The notes under the pieces are model-generated. The model worked only from the letters and a program-made list of their open reading frames with translations, was not told where the DNA came from and searched no databases. Shown here piece after piece: positions 1 through 6,658 of a DNA stretch of 9,296 nt. The DNA is from an uncultured Cellvibrio sp. GTDB taxonomy: Bacteria; Pseudomonadota; Gammaproteobacteria; Pseudomonadales; Cellvibrionaceae. Numbering within the stretch: position 1 is the stretch's first letter; every line of letters starts with the position of its first letter. The translations under genes were made by a program, and so were the position numbers. The stretch lies in assembly GCA_946886255.1 (NCBI GenBank), contig CAMPIG010000168.1, positions 1 to 9,296 of the forward strand, read 5' to 3'.

Positions 1-33
1 ATAATACATATAATATAAATTAATTCGGCTAAT

Positions 34-63
34 AAAAAACCGCAACAAGGGTTACGGTTTTTT
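34..63 (-). terminator. Intrinsic terminator after man5A-like gene
   Basis: The arms 34-46 and 51-63 pair with a single C-A mismatch (43 against 54) around a four-base loop, AAGG. The core is CCG/CGG plus AAC/GTT, flanked by six A-T pairs. Read on the minus strand, the stem runs into a run of six T, so it ends transcripts leaving the GH5 gene about 40 bases after its stop codon. The A/T flanks are nearly symmetrical, so it could also work on the plus strand for a gene to the left of the window. The remaining bases 1-33 are AT-rich and show nothing else. Confidence 0.75.
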
Positions 64-103
64 ACATTACTAAATGTGATGGAGCCATGCGATAGCAATG
101 CAT

Positions 104-1504
104 CTACTTTTTGGTGTTGATATCTTTCATCGCATCGGCATGGGCTTTGATCACGGCCAGGGTCGTGGTATCAACATCGAATACCGAATTCAACCCTTGG
201 GGTTCTTGTGGTGGGTCGCCGACAAAATCGTCGCCTTCTTTCCACATAAAATCTTTATTTTCGGTGCGACCATAACCGCCCCAGGCCCAGAAATTCATAC
301 CGGCAATAGCATCGCCTGCTCCGGCACGGGTGCGCAGCAGATTAAAAATTTCAGCATAGAAGCGGTCGCGATAGACGGTGGTGGAATCGGTGGTGAAGCT
401 GCCGTTGTCGCGCTCGATGCCGAATTCTTCCAACACAATCGGTTTGTTCATTTGATTGGCCACGTCAATGTGTTGATTGATGTAATCCTTCGCGGTGGCC
501 AACGCGGAGCTAAAGGTTTCGTCGGGATTTTTGGCGTCGTACCAGCCCCAGTTTTTTACCCACATGTGAAAGGTCAGGTAGTCCACGTATTCGCTTTTGT
601 GGGAGTCGATAAATAAATCCATATCGCGAATAGCACCCATAGAACCTTCGTTGCCGGTGCTCACCAGTTGATTGGGAGCGAGACTGTCAATATATTTTGC
701 GGTGTCGTGAATCCAGTTTTTGAATGCCTCGAAATTCACGCGGCCATCAGCGTCGCTGCCGGGGCGCGGCTCGTTGGCGAGTTGCCAGGACATAATCGTG
801 GGGTCTTCGCTGTAGAGTTTGCCGTTGATGGTATTTTTGCGGGTGACAATAGCTTTGATAACGTTGCGATACAGTTTTTGCGCCCCTTCGATGCGGTAAA
901 AACTCGCGGAGTTTTCCATAAAGGGATTCCATTCATTGGTCACGTCCGGGTCGAATACCGGCTTGCCGGTAAACCAGGCCACGTACTGTGACATTCCGCC
1001 GGACCACTGCCAGAAATTATTCAGGTACAAAATCGCGGTCATGTCGCGCTTGGCCATTTCATCGAGCAGGAAATCCATGCCGGCCAGTAAGGTTTCATCG
1101 TATTCGCCCGGCGCTTTGATAATCGCCGGACGCACCGCGCGCATGAGTTCGCTGCTTTCCGATACGGCCAGCACCCGCAAATTATTGATACCGGTTTGTT
1201 GTAGTAAATCCAGCTCTTTAATTAACCGTTCGCGGTCACCAATGTCACCAGTGGAGCCGAGATAACCGCCGTACCAGAAGTTGGTACCAATAACATAATA
1301 GGGTTGGCCGTTGCGAAAAAATTGATTGCCTTCTACCGTTACGAAGGGGCTGTTGGTTTCTGCGGGTTCGTCCGTGTTTTGTAAGGCCGGTGAAGATACC
1401 TGCACGCTTTCGCTCGGCGCCGGCGCTTCCTGTTTACTGCAACCCAGCAGCAGTGCAACGCACAGTGCCGCCAACAATGTGAGATTGTTGTTAATTTTTT
1501 TCAT
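104..1504 (-). CDS. man5A: GH5 subfamily 7 exo-beta-mannosidase, lipoprotein (Man5A-like)
   Basis: Predicted to remove mannose from non-reducing ends of beta-1,4-manno-oligosaccharides outside the cytoplasm. The 466-residue protein begins with a lipoprotein signal peptide: Lys2-Lys3, a hydrophobic stretch from 8 to 20, and lipobox LLGC with Cys22. Ser at the +2 position favours the outer membrane by the E. coli rule. A Pro/Ser/Glu-rich linker runs to about 53, then a GH5 barrel to the end. The acid/base is Glu245 in WQLANEPRPG and the nucleophile is Glu360 in VLEEFG. The NNFWQWSGGM, TNEWNPFM and GDDFVGDPPQE segments closely resemble C. mixtus Man5A as I remember it, including the C-terminal loop region (about 408-440) linked there to exo action. 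Start choice: GAGGTG lies just upstream of ATG 1504. It is the last gene of a leftward operon, 35 bases after the epimerase gene. Family is very secure; exo rather than endo mode is inferred from resemblance. Confidence 0.9.
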   Translation of the reverse strand: MKKINNNLTLLAALCVALLLGCSKQEAPAPSESVQVSSPALQNTDEPAETNSPFVTVEGNQFFRNGQPYYVIGTNFWYGGYLGSTGDIGDRERLIKELDLLQQTGINNLRVLAVSESSELMRAVRPAIIKAPGEYDETLLAGMDFLLDEMAKRDMTAILYLNNFWQWSGGMSQYVAWFTGKPVFDPDVTNEWNPFMENSASFYRIEGAQKLYRNVIKAIVTRKNTINGKLYSEDPTIMSWQLANEPRPGSDADGRVNFEAFKNWIHDTAKYIDSLAPNQLVSTGNEGSMGAIRDMDLFIDSHKSEYVDYLTFHMWVKNWGWYDAKNPDETFSSALATAKDYINQHIDVANQMNKPIVLEEFGIERDNGSFTTDSTTVYRDRFYAEIFNLLRTRAGAGDAIAGMNFWAWGGYGRTENKDFMWKEGDDFVGDPPQEPQGLNSVFDVDTTTLAVIKAHADAMKDINTKK

Positions 1505-1539
1505 GCTTCACCTCGTGTGAGAGGAATAGCGCTTACGCA

Positions 1540-2784
1540 CTATCCAATCTTTTTTATAAAATTGATCGCTTCCAACATCGCACGACCATTGTGATAAGGG
1601 CCTTTCCAGAAGCCAACTTTATAGGCTTCTTCGTTGTGACCGGTATCCAGAGTCGACAACCACAGCCATTCGCCATGCTTGCTGTCGCGCTGATACTTTT
1701 TAATAAACGCCCAGACATTTGTTGCTGTCGTCAGGTAGCGTTCATCCTGCGTCAGCGTATAGACATTGAGAAAACCCACCAGTGCCTCGGCCTGCACCCA
1801 CCAGACGCGCTCCGTTAATTTTTTGCCGGACGCAAAATCAAATGCATCGAGCACTTCGCCGTATTCACCCATGGCTTCCTGCACGGTGATCTCCGCCAGA
1901 TTTATAATGCTTGGTGTCATCCTTTGCGTAACTTGCGGCTCGTTGAGTGAATTCAGCGCCTTGGATAACAGCCAGCTGCATTCGATGTCGTGGCCATAGG
2001 TGAAGCCGGGCGAAAAGTCTTCCCAGGTTTCATTGAGAAACATGCGCAGGTGGCCGTTATCTTTATTGATGAGGTATTTATCGAAACAGTCAATGTTATA
2101 ACGCAACGCCTGTTTGATTTGTTCAGTGGGCCTGGCTTTGTACAGCGTGGTGTAGGCTTCCAGCACGTGCAGGTGCGTGTTCATGCTCTTGGGATAATTT
2201 AAATCTTTATCGCTCAGGCGCACATCATCCATCTTGCCCCACTCGCGCGTGAAGGCTTCAAAATAACCTTCGTTCACGTGGTCGATGGTTTTTTCTTCCA
2301 GCAGCGCAAAACAATCCAGCGCGTGCGCCATGGCTTGTTCATCGCTGGTGAGTTTGTAGTAGGAACACAGCGCATACACTGCAAAGGCTTGAGCGTAGGT
2401 TTGCTTTTTGGTGTTGACGGGCTTGCCCTGCGCATTCAGCTCCCAATAAACGCCGCCGAGGTCCTTGTCGAGAAAACATTCCACCAGATAATCGTAAGCG
2501 CGTACGGCAGCGTCGCGATACGCTGGCTTATCGACCACGGCTGCCACTTCGCTGAAGAACCACAAGATGCGGGTGTTCAGCACAATGCCTTTGGTGGCGG
2601 TTTTTACGGGTGTATTATCCGGGCGAATTTCACCGTAGAAACCACCTTGCTCCCGATCAATAGCGTGAGCAATCCACCAATCGCCGATGGCCATTAATTC
2701 CTGCTGAAATTCCGCGCTGAGCGCGGCAGCAGAAAATGCTTCGGTTACTGCTTTTGGATGTCGCTGCAAGCTCGCGTCAATCAT
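1540..2784 (-). CDS. AGE-superfamily epimerase, probable cellobiose/mannobiose 2-epimerase
   Basis: Predicted cytoplasmic (alpha/alpha)6-barrel enzyme that interconverts mannose and glucose at the reducing end of a beta-1,4-disaccharide; here probably mannobiose to mannosyl-glucose, feeding the phosphorylase encoded just upstream. In the 414-residue form the catalytic set is complete: Arg72 (NTRILWFF), His204 and His206 (NTHLHVLEAY), His265-Glu268-Trp271 (YGHDIECSW), Trp329-Glu333 (WWVQAEALV) and His398 (GPYHNGR). The spacings match the residues I recall for the Ruminococcus albus cellobiose 2-epimerase. About 20 extra N-terminal residues are present compared with that enzyme. The start is ATG 2784; a GTG codon directly before it (2787) is an alternative, and the phosphorylase stop lies at 2789-2791, so translation is probably coupled. 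In C. mixtus an epimerase (EpiA) in a comparable cluster was reported to convert mannose to glucose, so a monosaccharide role cannot be excluded. Confidence 0.87.
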   Translation of the reverse strand: MIDASLQRHPKAVTEAFSAAALSAEFQQELMAIGDWWIAHAIDREQGGFYGEIRPDNTPVKTATKGIVLNTRILWFFSEVAAVVDKPAYRDAAVRAYDYLVECFLDKDLGGVYWELNAQGKPVNTKKQTYAQAFAVYALCSYYKLTSDEQAMAHALDCFALLEEKTIDHVNEGYFEAFTREWGKMDDVRLSDKDLNYPKSMNTHLHVLEAYTTLYKARPTEQIKQALRYNIDCFDKYLINKDNGHLRMFLNETWEDFSPGFTYGHDIECSWLLSKALNSLNEPQVTQRMTPSIINLAEITVQEAMGEYGEVLDAFDFASGKKLTERVWWVQAEALVGFLNVYTLTQDERYLTTATNVWAFIKKYQRDSKHGEWLWLSTLDTGHNEEAYKVGFWKGPYHNGRAMLEAINFIKKIG

Positions 2785-2788
2785 CACA

Positions 2789-3970
2789 TCACACCAGATC
2801 GTTCATGAGTTTGAGGTTGGCAGCAATCAATTGATTGCGCGTGGCAACAGACGCGGCAGAACGCAAACCGTCTTCCGGTGTGTTGATGCAATAGTCCACT
2901 AATTTTTCAATCGTGCTGGTGGCCACATGCATGCGCGTATCGGACGACGCGTAATAAATAAAGACGTCATTTTTTTCGTTGACGATCCAGCCGTTGGCAA
3001 AGGCCACATTGGATACGTCGCCGACGCGCTCGGCACCATGGGGCGCGATAAAATGGCCGGCAGGACGATGCGTCACCACCCAGGGACGTTCCAGCTCAGT
3101 CATGAACATGTACAACACATAACGTAAACCGGCGGCGGTATTGCGCACGCCGTGAGCCAGGTTCAACCAGCCTTGTTCAGTTTTGATTGGTGCCGGGCCC
3201 TGGCCATTTTTTACTTCTTTAATGGTGTGATATACCTTGCCGTCCACAATCACTTCGGATGTCACTTCGGCTTTGGTCATGTCGTCGACCAGCCCCCAAC
3301 CAATACCACCGCCGGCACCGACGCTGATAAAGCCATCTTGCGGGCGCGTGAACAAACCGTATCTGCCGTCAATAAATTCCGGGTGCAACACTACGTTGCG
3401 TTGTTGGCCAGAGTGCGTAATCAAATCTGGCAGGCGCTCCCAGGTCACCAGATCTTTGGTGCGCGCGATGCCGCATTGCGCCTCCGCCGCCGAGGTGTCG
3501 TTCGGCTGCTTTAAATCTTTTCTTTCGGTGCAGAATAAACCGTAGATATAACCATCTTCATGGGCGGTTAAACGCATGTCGTATACATTAGTGTCGGGGC
3601 GTTCGGTTTCCGGCAAGGTGATGGGGAAATCCCAGAAGCGGAAATTATCAATACCGTTGGGGCTTTCGGCGATGGCGAAAAACGATTTGCGATCCACACC
3701 TTCCACACGCACGGCGAGGATATATTTTCCTTGCCAGTAGAGCGCACCGGAATTGAACGCGGCGTTTATGCCCTGGCGTTCCATCAAATGCGGATTGTTT
3801 TTTTCGTTGAGGTCGTAGCGCCAGAAGATAGGCGCATGCTCGGCGGTGAGTATCGGATTTTCATAGCAGGTGTAGATACCATTGCCCTGCTTTCTGGGCA
3901 CATTCGTTTTCGTGACCAGAGCTTCGTGTTCTTTCAACAAACTTTGAACGGCGCTTTTAAAATTACTCAT
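2789..3970 (-). CDS. GH130 4-O-beta-mannosyl-glucose phosphorylase
   Basis: Predicted cytoplasmic phosphorolysis of beta-1,4-mannosyl-glucose to mannose 1-phosphate and glucose, the step after mannobiose epimerisation. The 393-residue protein is a five-bladed propeller of the GH130_1 type and matches the usual length (about 390). The likely proton donor is Asp131 in NVYDMR, the same position number I recall for the Bacteroides fragilis enzyme. Other family-typical segments are ENPIL (37-41), RVEGVDRKSFF (88-98), CTERKD (147-152, possible phosphate contacts), VLHPEF (194-199) and the Gly-rich VGAGGGIGWG (217-226). An open frame continues upstream to 4147, but its extra 59 residues resemble nothing, include the operator palindrome and would exceed the family length. 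ATG 3970, with AGGG nine bases upstream, gives exactly the expected N-terminus (MSNFKSAVQS). It is the first gene of the operon with the epimerase and man5A-like genes. Confidence 0.93.
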   Translation of the reverse strand: MSNFKSAVQSLLKEHEALVTKTNVPRKQGNGIYTCYENPILTAEHAPIFWRYDLNEKNNPHLMERQGINAAFNSGALYWQGKYILAVRVEGVDRKSFFAIAESPNGIDNFRFWDFPITLPETERPDTNVYDMRLTAHEDGYIYGLFCTERKDLKQPNDTSAAEAQCGIARTKDLVTWERLPDLITHSGQQRNVVLHPEFIDGRYGLFTRPQDGFISVGAGGGIGWGLVDDMTKAEVTSEVIVDGKVYHTIKEVKNGQGPAPIKTEQGWLNLAHGVRNTAAGLRYVLYMFMTELERPWVVTHRPAGHFIAPHGAERVGDVSNVAFANGWIVNEKNDVFIYYASSDTRMHVATSTIEKLVDYCINTPEDGLRSAASVATRNQLIAANLKLMNDLV

Positions 3971-4110
3971 ATTGATAAACCCTAAGATTGATACTGACCC
4001 GATTTGCACAATCTCAACTGCGCGAATCTTTTTACAACTCTCATGCACTTGCCGATTAACTTTTCCGCCGGGATTCACAGGGCCCGCGCAAGCTTTTTTA
4101 TCTATGCAAA

Positions 4111-4124
4111 GGTAACCGGTTACA
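4111..4124. promoter_or_regulatory. LacI-type operator before the phosphorylase operon
   Basis: A perfect 12-base palindrome, GTAACCGGTTAC, occupies 4112-4123; on the minus strand the 14-mer reads TGTAACCGGTTACC. It has the central CG and symmetrical arms typical of LacI-family operators, and is nearly identical to the site beside the regulator gene (6491-6504). It lies 141 bases upstream of the GH130 start. I found no convincing -35/-10 pair around it, so the exact promoter is not assigned. Confidence 0.75.
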
Positions 4125-4141
4125 GAAATCTGCCAAAAAAA

Positions 4142-4196
4142 TTGCACCCTTACCGCTGTTTAATGCTGCCCGGCGAGGTGCAAAGCCGGACAGCGG
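4142..4196 (-). terminator. Structured hairpin/terminator after the symporter gene
   Basis: CCGCTGT (4153-4159) pairs with ACAGCGG (4190-4196), and inside it CCGGC (4170-4174) pairs with GCCGG (4185-4189), giving a 12-pair two-part stem with a 10-base internal bulge. On the minus strand this is followed three bases later by GGGTGCAA and a run of eight T. The loop contains TTGCACC (minus strand, 4183-4177), complementary to GGTGCAA (4148-4142). The RNA can therefore form either the compact hairpin, a pseudoknot, or a long-loop stem directly abutting the U-run. It sits about 60 bases after the symporter stop, so its simplest role is to end or process that transcript. Confidence 0.55.
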
Positions 4197-4236
4197 TACT
4201 ATCATTTTTGTTGTACTAGCATTTTGCTGTACTACT
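4196..4236. repeat. Short degenerate tandem repeat, 16-17-base period
   Basis: GTACTA occurs at 4196-4201, 4213-4218 and 4229-4234, separated by steps of 17 and 16 bases, with similar T-rich, A/G-ending spacers between. On the minus strand the unit reads approximately TAGTACARCAAAAATGM. It lies between the symporter stop codon and the hairpin at 4153-4196. There is no assigned function; it could be a protein-binding array or simple slippage. Confidence 0.5.
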
Positions 4237-4255
4237 ATTTTTTGCTAATAAACAC

Positions 4256-6118
4256 TCAGGACTTGCTGACCGGTGAATCGCTTTGGGGCAAATACTCTAC
4301 CGGCATATCGTCCGGATAATCTTTCAATTTGACGTACCAGTTGCGCCACAGGAACAGGCTGGTCAGAAGCACCACCACCATTGAAATAATAAATTCCTGC
4401 CAGTGTTTGATCACCATAAAGATCGGCGCGGCCACCAGTGCGGTTTGCCAGATAATCCCCACGATCACGTTGACTGCATCGCGACCAAAGTCGGTGTTGG
4501 CTTTGAGTTCGGGATGATCCTTACGTGCAGCTTCCAGTACCGGACCCCAGAAACCCCAGGGACGCACTTTCAGGTAGAACTTTTTAAGTACTTCCATATC
4601 GTCCGGTTTGGTCGCCAACGACGCGCCGATACACACCAACAAGCAAGCTGCAAACATAAAAGGAAATGCGTTGATCGGGTGAATGTCGGTGAAGATCAGC
4701 GGCATGGCAATGGCGAAGCCGGTGATCATGCCCCAGAAATAACCAAAGCCATTGAATCGCCACCAGTACCACTTGAGCACATTGGAGGCGGTGTAGGCAC
4801 CAAAGAGAGCACTCACGATCCATTGGATCACGGTATTCAATGATGGAATAAACAAACCAATGCCCACGCCCAGGATCACAAAGATCACGGAGACTATATA
4901 ACTAAGATAGACATATTTTTTGGCGTCCGCATTGGGGTTGATGTAGCGCTTGTAAATATCGTTAACGACATAAGCTGGCGCCGCGTTGGTGGTGGCGGCA
5001 AAGGTCGACATAAACGCGGCGAGCAAACCGGCGATCAACAAACCGAGCAACCCGGTAGGAATATAATTTTTTAACGCAAACGGCAGGATTTGCTCAAAAT
5101 CAACATCTGGTCCCATCGCGCGCAGATCGTCCATAAAGAACGCCAGTGCCAATATCGTTAAACCGGCAATCAACATATAGCGCGGGAAGATCAGCACCAC
5201 GTTAACAAACCAACTCATCTTGGCGGCTTCAACCGGCGTTTTGGCAGAAAGCACACGTTGCATATCATAGTTTGGTGCCGGGCCAGCCATGCTCAACAGC
5301 ACACCTTTTAATACCATTAACATAAAAAAGATGGTGAACATGGAGTAGCCATCAGAGAGGATTTTTTCATTGGCGGCGGGAAGCGTATGCGACCAATCCA
5401 GATTCAGCTCCCAACCGAAAAATATGCTGGTCCAGCCATTAGGGATAACGCTTTCAAGCATTTCCGGCGAAACCTGGTTCATCGCGATAACACCCACCGC
5501 AATACAGGCAACTGTCATGATGAAGAATTGCAGCACTTCGGTGAACACCACACTGAACATCCCGCCTTTAACCACATAAAAGGTGGTCAGTGCGGTGATG
5601 ATCAAGCCATACGCGACGTCGTTCCAGTAAGGATCGGTAGAAAACTTCCACGGCAAAAATACCGACGCAAATTTGCCGATGCCGATAAAACCATACGCGA
5701 GAAAACTCATCACGCTGATCAGTGCGAACAGCACGACGACGAAGTGAGAAAGTTTTGCGCCTGTGCCTTCGCCAAAACGGAAGGTAATCCATTCCGCACC
5801 GGTCATGACGCCCGAGCGACGCAACCATACGGACAAGAAAACCATCAAGAAGATTTGGTTGAAGACCGGCCACAACCAGGGAATATAGACGCTGGTGAGT
5901 CCGTAAACGAACAACAGGTAGACCAACCACATGGTCCCGCTGATGTCGAACATACCTGAAGCGTTGGACAAACCTAATTGCCACCAGGCCAGTTTGTTGC
6001 CGCCAAGGAAATAACTTTTAATGTCTTTGGAGGCGCGGCTTGAAATCCAGAAGCCGACCACCAGTGTTGCCAGGATATATAACAGGATGATCGCAAGATC
6101 GAGAGTTGCCAGCTGCAT
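4256..6118 (-). CDS. Sodium:solute symporter (SSS family), probable sugar uptake
   Basis: Inner-membrane Na+-coupled transporter of the SGLT/PutP type (TC 2.A.21), the only permease in the window and so the likely importer of mannose, mannobiose or a related sugar. The 620-residue form has about 14 hydrophobic segments, roughly at 6-26, 45-70, 78-98, 123-145, 165-185, 193-213, 257-278, 302-328, 355-375, 403-424, 428-447, 457-477, 484-502 and 549-591 (two). Family signs are KSYFLGGNKL near 34-43, the APNYDMQRVLSAK loop (281-293) and MSTFAATTNAAPAYVVNDIY (370-389), the segment that carries sodium-site hydroxyl residues in this family. An in-frame TTG (6130) extends the frame by four codons, but GGAAG lies inside that extension five bases before ATG 6118, which fixes the start. 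A 285-base gap with an operator separates it from the phosphorylase gene, so it is probably its own unit. The substrate cannot be read from sequence. Confidence 0.9.
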   Translation of the reverse strand: MQLATLDLAIILLYILATLVVGFWISSRASKDIKSYFLGGNKLAWWQLGLSNASGMFDISGTMWLVYLLFVYGLTSVYIPWLWPVFNQIFLMVFLSVWLRRSGVMTGAEWITFRFGEGTGAKLSHFVVVLFALISVMSFLAYGFIGIGKFASVFLPWKFSTDPYWNDVAYGLIITALTTFYVVKGGMFSVVFTEVLQFFIMTVACIAVGVIAMNQVSPEMLESVIPNGWTSIFFGWELNLDWSHTLPAANEKILSDGYSMFTIFFMLMVLKGVLLSMAGPAPNYDMQRVLSAKTPVEAAKMSWFVNVVLIFPRYMLIAGLTILALAFFMDDLRAMGPDVDFEQILPFALKNYIPTGLLGLLIAGLLAAFMSTFAATTNAAPAYVVNDIYKRYINPNADAKKYVYLSYIVSVIFVILGVGIGLFIPSLNTVIQWIVSALFGAYTASNVLKWYWWRFNGFGYFWGMITGFAIAMPLIFTDIHPINAFPFMFAACLLVCIGASLATKPDDMEVLKKFYLKVRPWGFWGPVLEAARKDHPELKANTDFGRDAVNVIVGIIWQTALVAAPIFMVIKHWQEFIISMVVVLLTSLFLWRNWYVKLKDYPDDMPVEYLPQSDSPVSKS

Positions 6119-6369
6119 GAGTACTTCCAATTATTATTGAGTGGCCTGTGGCCGTTAGTATGTTGTTCGCTGAAGCGAGCATTATTTTTTATGCCGGTAT
6201 CAATCGATCCTGCCGAGGACAAAGCGCGAAAATCTCGACCATTCGATGGTGTTACCCGGTTCTGCCATCAACCCGGACACCCACGCAAACCCGCGCTAAA
6301 CCTGCAGGCCACGCCCGATAAGGGCGGGCTGATAATGCCATGATGCCTGATAGCGATCAACTTACACTC

Positions 6370-6383
6370 ATAAACCGGTTTCT
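6370..6383. promoter_or_regulatory. Weaker operator-like palindrome
   Basis: AAACCGGTTT (6372-6381) is a perfect 10-base palindrome with the same AACCGGTT core as the stronger sites, but the outer bases diverge from TGTAAYCGGTTACA. Its centre is 121 bases from the centre of the main operator, close to a whole number of helical turns at 10.5 bases (11.5 turns, so not exactly in phase). It could be an auxiliary site for repression loops. Confidence 0.4.
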
Positions 6384-6462
6384 GCGCTGCCACGGGCAAA
6401 ACAAAGAAGACCGAATCCAAGTAGTCAGGGGCATTTCACGGGCTTCTTACAAAACCCTGTGA

Positions 6463-6491
6463 TTTTAAATGCCAATTCACAGATGCATAAT
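6463..6491 (+). promoter_or_regulatory. Possible promoter of the lacI-type gene
   Basis: CATAAT (6486-6491) matches the -10 consensus at five of six positions. TTTAAA (6464-6469, 16-base spacer) or TTTTAA (6463-6468, 17-base spacer) could be a weak -35. The main operator begins at the last base of the -10 and covers the expected start site, the geometry expected for autorepression. The transcript would have a leader of about 160 bases. Confidence 0.4.
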
Positions 6492-6504
6492 GTAATCGGT
6501 TACA
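6491..6504. promoter_or_regulatory. Main LacI-type operator in the divergent region
   Basis: TGTAATCGGTTACA is a 14-base palindrome with only one imperfect central pair (T against G at 6496/6499). It matches the operator before the phosphorylase operon apart from the C/T centre and one end base, and the site at 9126-9139 apart from one base. It lies 155 bases before the regulator start and 373 bases before the symporter start, so it could serve both genes. Confidence 0.75.
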
Positions 6505-6658
6505 ACTTTTTTTGCTAGTCAGAGTTGCAAACGTGTAGTAGATTTTCGATGTCACGGCATCTTTAAAGCGATAAATAAGCCGATTTTGTTACACACCGTC
6601 TGTTGCCGTTTCATACCAATCCCTTGTTGAACCAGCGTCTAATCACCAGAGTCGTCCT

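Larger units (their letters stand above)
6119..6658. promoter_or_regulatory. Divergent control region between symporter and lacI-type gene
   Basis: This 540-base stretch contains no convincing gene; short frames in it lack ribosome sites and resemble nothing. It holds a strong operator (6491-6504), a weaker one (6370-6383), a possible rightward promoter (6463-6491) and a possible leftward -10, TAAAAT (6467-6462), without a good -35. The half nearest the symporter can form several hairpins: 6143-6153 (GGCC arms), 6238-6250 (ACCAT/ATGGT), 6248-6281 (GGTGT/ACACC outside, CCGGTT against AACCCGG with one bulge inside) and 6312-6326 (CGCCC/GGGCG). If the symporter transcript starts near the main operator, its untranslated leader is over 300 bases and structured. 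Confidence 0.6.

Noticed and set aside
98..616. Open frame of 172 codons antisense to the man5A-like gene
   Set aside because: It lies entirely opposite a well-supported gene and shows no domain or ribosome site; similar antisense frames at 2278-2697, 5387-5959 and 8293-8859 were dismissed for the same reason.
3971..4147. Upstream extension of the phosphorylase frame by 59 codons
   Set aside because: The extra segment resembles no GH130 N-terminus, overlaps the operator palindrome, and lacks a better ribosome site than ATG 3970, which gives the normal family length.
6250..6264. GTTACCCGGTTCTG as a further operator
   Set aside because: It has a CCGG core but the arms are not symmetrical and share too few positions with the stronger sites; it is better explained as part of the 6248-6281 hairpin.
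6312..6329. CGCCC/GGGCG hairpin as an intrinsic terminator
   Set aside because: The stem is only five pairs and no T-run follows on either strand.
6137..6343. Open frame of 68 codons in the divergent region, plus strand
   Set aside because: No ribosome site, no recognisable motif, and the sequence is rich in regulatory palindromes and hairpins.
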